NCBI GenBank assembly: GCA_947095535.1 | Contig: OX352774.1 | Location: 7,378,001 to 7,442,000 of the forward strand | Direction: 5' to 3' | DNA length: 64,000 bases | Origin: Poecilobothrus nobilitatus | Lineage: Eukaryota > Arthropoda > Insecta > Diptera > Dolichopodidae | Shown: piece after piece, positions 33,716-45,387 of the stretch | Numbering within the stretch: the stretch's first letter is position 1 | Layout: each line of letters opens with the position of its first letter | Notes under the pieces: model-generated | What the model saw: the letters and a program-made list of their open reading frames with translations, nothing else | Databases searched by the model: none | Told to the model about the DNA's origin: nothing | Translations under genes and position numbers: made by a program

Positions 33716-33860
33716 GGGTCTTGGTGGCCCAGTGGGTAAAGATGTATAAAGTAAGCTGGTTTCGAATCTCACACACTTCGTAAGAATAATTGCCCCTTAA
33801 GTGTTTTACAACTACATCTTGAAAAGAAAGACTGTGTAATTTCCTTGTCACATTTATGTT
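33716..33860 (+). mobile_element. SINE-1 copy, diverged
   Basis: It starts GGGTCTTGGTGGCCCAGTGG. B-box-like GGTTTCGAATCTC follows, then CTTCGTAAGAATAATTGCCC, AAAGAAAGACTGTGTAATTT and TTGTCACATTTATG. There are more differences from the 8401 copy than in the others, and the A tail is lost. Confidence 0.78.
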
Positions 33861-34060
33861 CAGACCATTTTTGAGTAGTTGGGAATAAGAGCAAATAGCA
33901 CATAGGTAGTAATAATAAAATGATATCAACTATATTAAAGAAAAGTCTCTCAGCATAATAGAGCCAGTTTCAAAATACAGTTAAAGCGACATAAAAAATT
34001 CAAATAGGATCAGAAATAAAATCTGTATAAGGAGATTTTATTAATCAAAATTAAAGTAAC

Positions 34061-35370
34061 TTTTTAGCACATTTCCAAAAAAATTTTGAAAAAATGTGCT
34101 TATTAGTTTCACTCTGTCCGTCCGTCCGTCCGTCCGTCCGTCTGTTTACAAAACTTCTACACCGTTAAAGATAGAGAAAAAAAATTTTAACCATAGGTAG
34201 GTCTCATAAAAAAAATAATTTTGTGGAACAACTTTTTCATGTAGGCCCCTCCATTACGGAGCTACAGCCCCTCAAACTTTGAAAAAGCCCTATTTTTAAA
34301 TGCATATATCTTATGTTCTGCTTAAGATTTTTTCAATCTGAAAACGTCATTCGACAGGTATTTCTTTTATCTTTCTAAATTAATATGAAAATTGTACAAT
34401 TTTTTTAAATTTAGTATTTAAATTTACCGTTATGTAAAAACCAAATTTTGCATGATTTTTCTACTTTCATAACTCCGGCACGCTTCTAGATAGAAGCTTG
34501 AAATTTTGAGGCAAGAAAGAACTTTTAGAATTAGTATAAGTTTGCTCAGAAAATTTTTTCGGATCACCCCCTGTTTATGAGCTATTAGGGCTTAAAAATT
34601 GAAAATTTGCTATTTTTAAACACCTGTAACTTAGGAACCTGTACACATTTTACTTCTGCAAGATATAAAAATTAAAGCCACAATAATATATTTTTACGTG
34701 TGTTAAATGTTTATTTTAATTGTAAAGGGTTCCAAAGTTGCAGCTCTTCAAAATTGCGAAAAAGCCCCATTTTCAGATGTATATATCTCGGGCTCTGCGT
34801 AATAATTTTGCAATCTAAAACCGCCAGAAGATCGAAAATTTTATTATCTATATAAAACAATATCAAAATTATATAATATTTTGTAATTTACTATTTAAAT
34901 TTACCGTTATGTGAAAACCACATTTTGCATGAAATTTCATTTTTCATAACTCCGGCACCCCTTCAGATAGGAACCTGAAATTTTGAGACAAGAAAGAACT
35001 TTTAGAATTAGTATAAGTTTTCTCAGAAAATTTTTTGGTAACACCCCCTCTTTAAGAGTTATTACGCCTCAAAAATTGAAAATTTGCTATTTTTAGACAC
35101 CTGTAACTTAGGCACCTGTACAAATTTTTCTTCGGCAAGACATGAAAATTAAAGGTTCAATAATATACTTTTACGTGTGTTAACGGCTTTTCTTAGTTCT
35201 TTAGAATTCCGGACTTATAGCCCCTCAAAATTTCAAAAATGTCCTATTTTCACATTTTTTCTTATTACATGAAATTTTCAAATTTTTGTGTAAGTCACAC
35301 TTCTAAACAGTTTGTATTGAGTTTTGGAAATGTGCGCTTTTAAAAACCGTTGGTTTACATTCTACCTTGT
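34061..35370 (-). mobile_element. Family A element, inverted, two internal units
   Basis: On the plus strand it opens with TTTTTAGCACATTTCCAAAA and its hairpin partner, then (GTCC)n at about 34115-34142, and closes with GGTTTACATTCTACCTTGT. Unit junctions lie near 34285, 34762 and 35240, giving two units of about 477 bp. Both ends are intact, so 1.31 kb is the two-unit length. Confidence 0.87.
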
Positions 35371-37019
35371 TAATATTAAAAGCATTACAAAACTGAAGTT
35401 CAAAAATACTCCTTTAATCTATAAATTTTTATTTTGAATTAGAAATACAAAACAGTTTTAATTAAAATGAAACATCTTGTAAATTGTCTAAAAATTTATA
35501 AAACTTTTAAATTTTTTTTTTTTTTTTTGTTTATTTAAATTAAATTTTATTTTTGCAATGACAAAACTAAAATAATTATTGTTAAAACAAAAAGACATTT
35601 AAAAAGCTATGCCGAATTTATTTGTTGTTTTTCTATTTTTAAAATTAAACCCTTTTCCACTTATGTTTAATTTTAACTTGTTTAAGACTTCATAATAACT
35701 TCGTCTTGTTCAATTTTGTTTTTGTTTTTAATATCCTCTTCTTCTCTTTTTTTTTTTTTTTTTGAATAAGTTAGCGATAATTTTTCTTTGCATTTAGACA
35801 GAGTTTCTTAAATTAAATCTTAAAGTTTAACCGTTATATACATAATACAATAAAAAAAAAATTATATTTTAAGAATTTCGTATATTAGATTGGATTGTTG
35901 ATCCCCTTAATTTTCTTTTATGGAAGAAAAGTCTTTCTTAAATAAATACGATGACATTTCAGAAAAATATTCTAGAAGACAAGATGAATGGGGTAAAAGA
36001 GAAAGAAAATAAAAAGACAAACAATGCCACAAAGTAGTAAACCACACAATATAAAATTACATTTACCAACAATATGTCACTGTATTCAATGTATATATTC
36101 TAATATAAGTAGTATATATATTATATATACAATATATAAATGTCAATATACATAATGTACTATATATTTAAATATTATAATTTTGTTTTGTTTTTTTTTT
36201 TTTTTTTTTTAACATAAGACATTATTTAGAAATTTTACCATCCGGAGAATTTATTTTGTTGTTATTATTGTAGTTATTGTGTTTTTTTTTTTTTTTTGTA
36301 GTCGAATAAAATTAAACATTTAATTTTTTAGTAGACTTTAGAAGTTGTACTAATATTTTCACATTTATTATTTTGTTTGTTTATTTATTTAATCGTGCTT
36401 TGAATGATCTAAAATCTTATAAGTACAAAGTTAAATTCAAAAGAAGATCATAGTCCTGATGGTCGTCGCTGGGACTCTTTTTTGAAGTTTTAGTATAGTA
36501 AATGAACGCACATGTATTGTATCCTTATTCTGTCTTTCCATATCTATAAGGGGATAGCTGAGCATCCGATTAGTCATTACTCATCTTTAACTAAGCTTCA
36601 GTTTCTAAAACGATTCGTTTAAATAAGCCGCTGATTACTTGGCTGTAGGATGTCTTGCCGATTTCGTAAGTTAAAATTTGATTTGTATATTATAATATAT
36701 TGATAGTTTTTCTCACATTTTTGACATTATAACAGATTTAATTTTCAATTTAAAGTTGGCATTAATAATTATCAAAATATTGCGAAGTAGTTTGAAAATC
36801 AGAAAATAAAATCGATGTATAAAAGTTTTTAGCATTCTTTGACTTGTTAATTCTTGTTGGTTTTTAAAGGTTTCTTTATATATATGAATTTAATTTCCTT
36901 TTAAATCCTTTTAATTGTGTTCGAGTTGGTTTTAGCTTTAGCCTTGGATAGAATAATAATCTGAAATTTAAGATTTTGCGAAATAAGCTTGACCTCAACA
37001 CAAATTTACATTATTGTGA
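35371..37019. other. AT-rich spacer
   Basis: Long poly-T runs and no supported gene. A GC-richer patch at about 36440-36480 and 36540-36665 has a 36-codon minus frame containing SPSDDHQDYDLLLN. A stem-loop AGTCC...GGGACT sits at about 36451-36475. Neither is recognisable. Confidence 0.4.
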
Positions 37020-37155
37020 ATTCCGGTACTTAAGAACATTCCAAAAAATGTACACGTTGATGAATTAGCAAAGAGGGGTATCAACCTGAATGTTTCACTG
37101 GAAGAACAGGTGGATCCACCGCTAAACAGCGTTAAAAGATATATCTCAGTCCACT
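37020..37155 (+). pseudogene. LINE RNase H-domain scrap
   Basis: One plus frame reads NIPKNVHVDELAKRGINLN and then VDPPLNSVKRYIS. The pattern N...H/A-D-E-L-A-K-R/A-G followed about 15-20 residues later by P-P-L-x-S-(V/I)-K matches the C-terminal end of the RNase H domain of R1/Jockey-type LINEs (consensus GNEKADELAKxG...PPLxS). No further domain is found on either side, so it is a small remnant of about 45 residues. Confidence 0.58.
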
Positions 37156-38043
37156 TTTTTTTCTGTCAAATAGAAGGTGGAAACAATTTAACAAATTTGT
37201 GTAAAAGTTTAGAAAGAGACAATTTCTAACTCTTGACCAAAAAAAAAAAGAAAGTGTGACAGGAAAGAAACTTGGAAAAATAAAATATATTTTTTCAGTA
37301 AATATCATGGAATCAAGTCAAATTAACAGTTATAATTGGATAAATTCTGTACAAAACTTTTTAGATGAATAGGTATAATATATATAATAATAAATTATCA
37401 TACAAAATACTGTTATTTTGGTAACGGTGAAAATTTTTCCTATTTATTAACGTATACATGTATGTATATACGTCAACGTATTCTTCAAAAAAAAAAACGA
37501 TAATAATATTATATAAAGTCGGGATAATTTTCTTATGGTTTTTATGTCCTGGCGAATTCATTTATTTTTTTTTTTTTTTTCAGAAAGAAGGATAAAATGT
37601 AGAATAACTTTCATAGAAACCAAGCACTTTTGTGGAGAGTTTTAAAAGTACATATTGTGATGCAAAGATGATTTTCTCTCTTTTTTTTTTTCTTTTTGTT
37701 TTTTGTTTTTTTTTTTTTTTATTTAATTTAATAGAATCGAAGGCGTATTGTGGTTTAGGTTTATCTTTTCTTTGTTTTTCTTTTTTTTTTCAAAGAATTT
37801 CTAACTCCATCTCATTTTTGGTTAAGTTTTGTAACTAGCTGTTGTTTTTTATTTTTATTTGTTTTTTTTTTGTATTTTAACTAAAATGAGTTAAACATGT
37901 TTGTTGGTAGTAATTTTTCCACCACAAAATATTGTGAAAAATGTTGGAATTTAATTTTAAGCAAAATATAAAACAAAAAAATTTTTTTTTTTTTTTTTTT
38001 AATGTTTTCTTAAAACTTATGCATATACAATAAATAAGTACTA
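37156..38043. other. AT-rich, poly-T-rich spacer
   Basis: Repeated T runs of 8-20 bases. The 68-codon frame at 37632 is poly-F/L noise. Confidence 0.55.
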
Positions 38044-38047
38044 CATA

Positions 38048-38093
<46 letters not shown>
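38044..38093. repeat. (TA)n microsatellite
   Basis: About twenty AT dinucleotides in a nearly unbroken run, with a second (TACATA)-type tract at about 38156-38223. Confidence 0.95.
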
Positions 38094-38097
<4 letters not shown>

Positions 38098-38849
38098 TCG
38101 ATATGATTTCAAAGACATGTTTTTTTATTTATTTTTTTTTATTTTTAACGATTATGTATATACATATACATATACATGTACATGCACATACATAATACAT
38201 ATATTTCTATATATGTATATACAAGGTAATCTATAAAATTAACTTAAAGTCGTAATTTAAAACTTAATAAAGTTTTCACGAAAATTTTTCAGCCTAGTTA
38301 GATGATACGTGAACATTTTTTTTAAATATTTTGTCACATTTTTAGCAAAAATTTGTATTAAATTGAAGAAGAAAATATTTTTAAATTAATATAAATTTCA
38401 TGACTTTAATTTTTTTTTTTTTTTCATTTAAATTAAACATTAATTATTTTAAACATGTCTGTTTATGTAAAAAATATCGAAATAATTAAGAAAAAAAAAT
38501 ATATATAAACAATTGTGATTTTAAAATTATTTAAAAATATTGACAAAAAAGAAAAAAAATGGTAAGATGTCAGTAATGAAATAATTTTAAAATTATTGGG
38601 GTATCTTTCTACAAGCTTAATATTGACGCTGATTTATAAATCTGGTCTTATTGCCTTTTAAAAAATTCTACTGAAGGGTATCAAAAACTTTTCAAAGTCA
38701 AAAAAATTAACGAATAACTTGACCAACTCTTGTGACAATTCAACTGTCAGTAAACAATTCATATTAGTTATATTCCATTAAAATAATATTAAAGAAAATA
38801 AAGAAAAATTAAAAATACAACAACAGAATACAAAATTATTGAACGTTTT
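38094..38849. other. AT-rich spacer
   Basis: No gene supported. The latter part may be the eroded upstream portion of the following LINE, but I cannot see motifs. Confidence 0.45.
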
Positions 38850-39850
38850 TATTAAGATGTTCGCAGAAACTTTGGCACCTACCTTGGTGGAGATTTATTA
38901 ACCAAAGTTTTGAAACATACAACTTTCCTGATTGCCTTAAAAAAACAATTGTTACACCTATTTATAAGGCTGGTGACGCCAACAGTACTTTAAATTATAG
39001 GCCAATTTCGGTGTTAAGTTCACTTCAAAAATTACAAAAAACGGATTAAAGTTCTTTATTTAAATAAATCAATAATATTCTGCATCCGTAGCAATATGAA
39101 TTTGAAACGTCCGCTAGTCTGTCGCTTAATGAATTCATAACCAAGAGCACGAATAATGGTAAATTCACTGCTCGTATCTTTATTGATATGCAAAAGGCAT
39201 TCGATTGTGACGATCATGACATTTTGCTGCATAAATTGTCTTGTCTAAACTGTTCCCCTGAACAACTGAATTACTTTGAATCATATCTAAAACAAACATC
39301 GCAATGTGTCCACATTGGTAATTCATTAAATGAAATAGGAACAATAAAGAAAGGAATGCCACAAGGTTCAATATTAGGCCCGATATTTTTAAATTATACA
39401 TTGATGACCTTGCACGTCTTAAATTAAATGGAGTTGCATCACTCTTTGCGGATGATGCAGTCATGAAATATTCAAAAAACAATGAATTTGAATTAAAAAA
39501 TGCAATATTAGAAGATCTCGCCTCAAAATAATTCATAAGTATCAAATATTGTATCGCATTATAGTATGATCTATTCTCAAAAATATCTCAGTTTTGAAAA
39601 TATCTGCAAACGCGAAACTTATATTTTGGCTTTCAAAATAATAAACAACAAAATCAAACATAATTTTATACTGCAAAGATATATAGATATTCATAGCTAC
39701 AACACTGGCAATAAATGCAATTTTTTCAAAGACTAATTACCTCTTTAATTGTTTAAAAAGATTTAATGATTTACCGAATATTATCAAACCAATTGAAAAC
39801 TTATGTTTATATAAAAAGAAAATTGTTGAAATCTTAGATTCTGTCTAAAT
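38850..39850 (+). pseudogene. Non-LTR retrotransposon reverse transcriptase, truncated and frameshifted
   Basis: Ordered reverse transcriptase blocks on the plus strand. MFAETLAPTLVEIY (38853-38900) and FETYNFPDCLKKTIVTPIYK then NYRPISVLSSLQK (38910-39030) form the fingers block. ARIFIDMQKAFDCDDHDILL (39170-39230) is the block around the first catalytic Asp, normally FLDxxKAFDxVxH. KKGMPQGSILGPIF (39348-39390) is the GxPQGS block. SLFADDAVMKYSKN (39439-39480) has the catalytic D-D pair intact. Further on, ALKIINNKIKHNFILQRYID and the LPNIIKPIENL-like tail reach about 39848, where a stop ends the likely C-terminus. There are frame changes near 38903, 39050, 39395 and 39530. The 5' part with the endonuclease domain is absent, typical of 5' truncation. 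The 121-codon minus frame at 39180-39545 is a shadow. Confidence 0.83.
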
Positions 39851-40036
39851 TTCATATTACTGTAGTGATTAAGCATTTAATTCAAATCATTTTGTTACAC
39901 CATTCTATGATAATATGCTAACAATATTATACTGATTCATTACGAAGATACCACAGATTTATACAATATAGCAATACTGCGAATATAAGATTACAAATAT
40001 ATAAAATTCGAGCGAATATTAAAAAAAAAAAAATAT
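39851..40036. other. LINE 3' flank or UTR
   Basis: AT-rich DNA ending in a poly-A run (about 40020-40032) just before the family C element. It may be the 3' UTR and tail of the LINE. Confidence 0.4.
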
Positions 40037-40713
40037 TTATACTCGTATGAACTATGTTCAAGGGTATAATAAATTTACCATTACGTTTACCATTACATTT
40101 ACCATGGCTTAGTAATGGTAATTAGTTTACCATTACTAAGCCATGTACGTCTGTCCGACCATCCGCACGACAACTCAAACAATAAAGGAGCTAGGAGATT
40201 AAAATTTTTTTTAACTTCATTTTTACAACATTGTTAGTTTCACTATTTAAATCCAACATTTCCGGCCGCCGGGTTCGAGTAGCTGCCATACAACTTCTTT
40301 TTTTAAATGATAATAACTCAGTGCCTATTGAAGCTAGGTATTTGAAATTTAATGAAGAGATGTCGAGTTACATGCCAAAAACATTTTTAAAATTTTATTG
40401 GTCTAAAGAAACCGGTTCAGGCTTCTTGCACCTCTTGGAACTTAATGAAGCTAGGGGTCTGAAATGTTACAAATGATGATAAAGTTTTATGGCAACAACT
40501 TTTATAAAATTTGTGCTTGTGCTTGTGCAATAGTTTCGAATAGCTGTCATACAACTCCACAATTTACATTAATAGAACTCTGTAATTAACGTCGGTACTA
40601 AAACATCTGAAAGTTTTTAAAAGATGGTCAAGTTTTATAGAAACAGGGTACATTACGCTCATATGGATATCCCAGAGTTGACATAATCTACTCTACTGCA
40701 CTCTTCCTCGTTT
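40037..40713 (-). mobile_element. Family C element, inverted, with rearranged end
   Basis: On the minus strand it starts with AAACGAGGAAGAGTGCAGTA (about 40713) and ends TATACCCTTGAACATAGTTC near 40046. Internal phrases such as CACTGAGTTATTATCATTT, AGTTGTATGGCAGCTACTCG and AACCGGTTTCTTTAGACC are present. The usual 3' module beyond the short GGAC remnant (TCGGACAGACG) is replaced by repeated GTAATGGTAAA-type words and a perfect palindrome. The 81-codon plus frame at 40231 is the repeat read backwards. Confidence 0.8.
40103..40145. repeat. Perfect 19-bp inverted repeat in family C end
   Basis: Arm CATGGCTTAGTAATGGTAA (40103-40121), 5-nt loop TTAGT, exact inverse TTACCATTACTAAGCCATG (40127-40145). 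The CATGGCTTA part belongs to the normal family C 3' module. The rest replaced that module. Confidence 0.94.
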
Positions 40714-40925
40714 AAATTAAATTAAAAACTTATAAAATTGAAACCCGACGGCTTCTGCTTGTCATAAAAAAAATAGGAATTGTTTATATTTTACTTTATA
40801 ATTAAAATGTTTTACGTTAAGATTAAATGAAATGATACATAACAGTACATTATGTAAATTGAATTAAAATTTAAGTAGTTAAGTAAGATATAAATTTGAA
40901 AATAAATAAAGAAAAAAAAAACAAT
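40714..40925. other. AT-rich spacer
   Basis: Nothing recognisable except AT-rich sequence. Confidence 0.5.
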
Positions 40926-40956
40926 GGGGCCTCGGTTGCCTAGTCGGTAGTCGGTA
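40926..40956 (+). mobile_element. SINE-1 head stub
   Basis: GGGGCCTCGGTTGCCTAGTC followed by a duplicated GGTAGTCGGTA. Only the first ~30 bp of SINE-1 is present. The B box and body are missing. Confidence 0.65.
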
Positions 40957-41529
40957 CTTGTTTTGGGATAAAAAATTTATTTCATATTAATTTATTTTGA
41001 GGTGTTCTGTTCGTATATTGATATAAAAAATGATCGAGTCTCAAATTTTTGTTCTCTCTTATTTAAAAATGGGGAAAATAAAAAAACATTAATAATAAAA
41101 AATAATTGATCTAAAAATTTAATTTAAAATTTACTATTTTATAAAATAATATGAGCTTTTTAATTACATGTTATATGTAGAAATTATATCCAATAATATT
41201 TATTATAAAATATTGTAATAAAATTTTTACTCAATATTTTGTTTTAGGTATACAATCAGTTATTAAATTGCACTTTATATAATTATATAATAACTTAATA
41301 TTAAAATTAATCATCCAATGAGTTTTAAATGTATGATAATAGATGGGATGTTTCACAAATGACTATTAGGAATAGGATAAAAGTATTACGAAAGATTAAA
41401 AAATAAACCCAATATAATTTTTAGTTTGAAATCTATCAGTCTGATTTTAGACCTCTTACCAATAATAATAAAAGTTATACAACCTATCGAGGTGAGTCTA
41501 ATACTTAATCATCGACAATTTTTTTTAAT
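40957..41529. other. AT-rich spacer
   Basis: No supported gene or element. Confidence 0.5.
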
Positions 41530-41636
41530 TTTATGAAGACTAATAGATTTTATAATACCTTTTAAGTCTATGAAAACTAATAAACTTCATAAAATCTTTT
41601 AAGTCTATGAATACTAATAGGCTTCAAAATCTAGAA
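41530..41636. repeat. Short tandem array, ~40-bp units
   Basis: Two to three degenerate copies of TTTTAAGTCTATGAAAACTA followed by ATAAACTTCATAAAATC. Confidence 0.75.
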
Positions 41637-41849
41637 TTATCCTCTTAGTTGTTATTCTAATTAAATTAAAATCATACTTTAACTCATATCTTCGTATTAT
41701 TGCCTATAGATCATACTATTGTTATATACCCATCACTTGTTTAGTTCTCTCTGATTTTTAAATTTTAGTTTTAAGAATTTTACAGATAACTATTATGTTA
41801 AAATATAACAAAAGATATGACAATATCATAGAACCAAGTTAAAATAAAC

Positions 41850-42090
41850 TGAGAATTTTAACAAACTGTCTGTCCGGATCCTGCTAGCTAAATAGGAGCT
41901 TAAAGAGAATTGAAATTAAGAATGACGGTACAATCTGTCAAGAAGAGGAAAAATCTCTAGAGCATATATTCAAAAACGGTGGACTTTTCCTCCGAGGAAG
42001 ACATGTGCATCTAAATAGGACAATATTGTTCTACAGAAGATGAATTGCTACGAATAAATCCTCTATAGATCTTTAGTTTGCCCAAATCTA
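41850..42090 (+). pseudogene. LINE C-terminal (CCHC-like) scrap
   Basis: The plus frame reads NRSLKRIEIKNDGTICQEEE, then KSLEHIFKNGGLFLRGR. The pattern NDGTCxxCxEEEExxEHxLxxCPxL is the usual C-terminal segment of R1/Jockey-type LINE polyproteins after RNase H. Here one Cys of the knuckle and the later Cys are lost. A stop ends the frame near 42030. It may come from the same family as the RNase H scrap at 37020, but they are separated by other elements. Confidence 0.6.
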
Positions 42091-44976
42091 AAATACGTAG
42101 TAATAAGGACATCATAATAAATTTGCATCAAAAAGTCGCAGTGCGTTACTTATATGTCATAAAAATTAATCTAGTATAATCTAATCTTCAGATAAACCTA
42201 TTTAGTAATTCCATACTTGTAAAAGTTTAGTAATTCCATACTTTCTTGCTTCGAAGAAAGAATTAATTAAAAATTGAACGGCCTTTTATAATAGACCTAA
42301 AAAGGTATTAGGTGCATTATAGAAAGGGAAAAAACTTTAACAAATGTTTTGGCAATTTGATAATTAAATCAAAAAAAAAAAGTAATAGATAATTATTTAT
42401 ACAATTTTTTCTTTCCAACACATTTAAATAATTTTAAACTCCATTTTTATGGCAAATATTTTATGATTCAATGCATATACACTATTAAATGTCAATTACA
42501 TTAATTATTATCCATCCAGATTAAATTAATAAACAAAAAATTAAACAGTAATTAAATTCATGATAATTCTAAATTAGTTGGGGACATTATGTAGTATCAG
42601 TATATCTGTATGACTATTCATTCAATGTATTTAATTCATTATAATTCAATGTTGAGTTATATATTTTTGATCACATATAAGCAAAGCGGAGATGAAACTT
42701 TCCTGTGCTCCCTTTGACCATAACGTATACCATTATTTTAAAGAAACATAATTACCATATCACTTGTTGAAAGAAATATTATATTGATATGTAACGTAAC
42801 GATACATATAGATATGTAATGTATATTGGGACAATTGAAACTAAAAAGGAAACTGCTTTTTTTAAAAGATTGATCACATAATATTGAAATGATATTTTAA
42901 ACATTATGAGCAATTTCGTCATAGATTCATTCTATCAAATTCAAATATTATTAATTATTAAGTAAGAAAATTTAAGTTTCTGAGATTTTTTTGTTCTTAA
43001 TATGTTTTTTTTTATAAATTCTAAATAGGTATTTTAAAAGCCTTTAAAATTGAACTGAGATATCCTGCTTGACTGCTAGCAGAGATATTCATTTAATGAA
43101 TGATCAGTAGCATTATTACTTCGACGCGTTCTTCATGTAATCACATAATTATGTCTCATTTTGTTACGGCTACTATACTTTGCACTAGTAGCACTAGAAA
43201 ACATTAAAAAATATATAGTGGCATTTAGTTCAAACATAAAGAGAAAAATATATTAATTTTAGATTTAAAATTAAATAAAAACTTAATTTTAATACAATTA
43301 AATTAAGGATTAAATTCTAATGAACAGATTTTCAAATCACCATATAATATTGGTAAAAACAAAAATAGAAATTTTAAATCTAATTATTTGGTCATTTGCT
43401 TGTCTGATATTTCAATTATTGCAAAGTTGTATCCTGATAAATATTGAAAATCAATATGAAATATCTGCGTAAATTTCTTGTTAATGTAAGTATTAATTAT
43501 TAGGCAACAAAAAAGAAGAGCACCCATGTATACAATATGAAAGATGAACAAAATACATTTTCCACCAAGATCAATTTTTTTATAATTCTTTTCGAATATT
43601 TTTTCTATATAATTTGTACAGAGAAATTATGCATTACTTAAAAATAACTGTGGCTCTTCTTATCCCTTTTTCAATTATTTATCTTTCCACCGTAGTAGAT
43701 TTTATCCTTAGAAATATTATAATACTGTATGGGCGTTTTTTTCTCCACATGAAAATTTAAGTCTTTTGCTATTTTGGGGTTTCTGCCTAGTCTTAACCTC
43801 GTATCCAGAACAATGGAATAACTAGATTCCAACTAGTTCCTTAAATTTTTATAGGTCGTTCAAATTAGCGAGCAATTGTGGAGCTTTTATGTTCCACAAT
43901 TTGAAATAAGAGTTAAGAATATGAGTTCTTACGTATTAGGTTCCATTTCTTTTTCTATATTTCTACATACTCTACTATAATTCGAGAATATCCCAGTGAG
44001 CTGCTCTATGTATATTATTTTAAATTGGTTGAAGTTTAAGGTTGATACTTTTAATTGAAAGATAAATGTTGTCCAGAAGATATTTATAGAAAAGACAAGA
44101 AACTAGTTAATCGTACAAGTAGACGTTACTTTTTTTTGTAATTTGAAAAACATTAATAATTTTAATAACTGTTTTAATAGATGCAGAGGTTATATTTAAA
44201 TCTTGACCGAATGTATTTTTTAATATTAGGCGGAGATCGAAAGATAAAGAATAAAACATTTTTCAGTTCTCCTTAAAAAGGCTAAGCACGTCGCGGCATA
44301 TTTCGTAACCGAAAAGATATATGATCATCTCGCCACTGTTTATGTGACATTGAATCAAACTGTAAAGTTCTATAGTTATTTCGAAATTATTTTAAAGTAC
44401 AATAAGTGTAAAGTTATAGAAAATATATTTATGAAATTTAAAATTTTTTTTTGATTTCGTGGTATCAGTTGTTTCCCAATAATACATTTAAAGCCATTCC
44501 CTAAGTCTTAAAACTCAATATATTATGTAATTTATTTTAATTGAATAAATATTTTTTAATATCATTAAAATCCTAACTAAAAAATTCAATTACCTAAAAT
44601 GTAATATCTACTAAAGTAAAATGTTGTATCATTAATTAGTATAATTGGAATTTTTCATTTTAAATATTTTAAATTTATGTATTTGAAAAATATTTTAATT
44701 TTCTATCAAAAATTAATGAAATTTAAAATAATTTTTAAATAAATGGAAGAAAAGTATTTTGGATTTAATTAGCTATGATTTCATGATGGCTTAATAATAT
44801 TCTAGAATTTTTTAAATATATGATAACTAATCATGGGTGTTGTATTATTATTTAAAAAAAAAATATCATTGCGACCGAGAAAAGGATGAACATAAAACTA
44901 CTACCGTAATCTATAAGACAACCACCTTTATTGTGGAACATGGAATGGAATAAGAACTTGGAGTAAGTAATCCTAT
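42091..44976. other. AT-rich spacer
   Basis: Almost 2.9 kb without a recognisable gene. About 43680-44350 is less AT-rich and might be an old element, but neither strand gave motifs I could recognise. Confidence 0.45.
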
Positions 44977-45387
44977 TTATTTTTTCTCTTTACCACTCCT
45001 ATATAAAGAGCATAGCGTATCCACTAAATTATTTATTATTCATATTTAACTAATTTTCAATTTTTTAAATCATTATTAGTTTCACCAAGGCGGTAATTGA
45101 TAATAATAAACTTGGCTTCAGTTATTAAGCAAAACTATTAACCGCAAATAAAAATTTTTATTTGTGCGACATCTATTATCTTATACAAACATTATTTGAT
45201 TTTTATATTTTATATTTCGATATGATATTAATTATTTTTCATTTTTTATTTAATTTATATTATACTAGTTATATATCAAAAGGGAAATCAATATTAGTTT
45301 TTATTAATATATAAAACCAAGCCGTGTGGTGTACTCAAGATCTTTGAATGAAAAATTAGTATCTTAAACACTACACCATTGGCTGTG
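44977..45387 (-). mobile_element. SINE-2, copy 3, inverted
   Basis: The minus strand begins with CAGCCAATGGTGTAGTGTTT (about 45384), runs through AGATAATAGATGTCG, and ends with AATAATAAATAATTTAGTGG then ATACGCTATGC and an A-rich tail near 44977. The B box has decayed. The conserved 3' part confirms that head and body travel together as one ~400-bp element. Confidence 0.72.

Noticed and set aside
39180..39545. 121-codon minus frame as a gene
   Set aside because: It is antisense to the LINE reverse transcriptase, whose motifs are clear on the plus strand.
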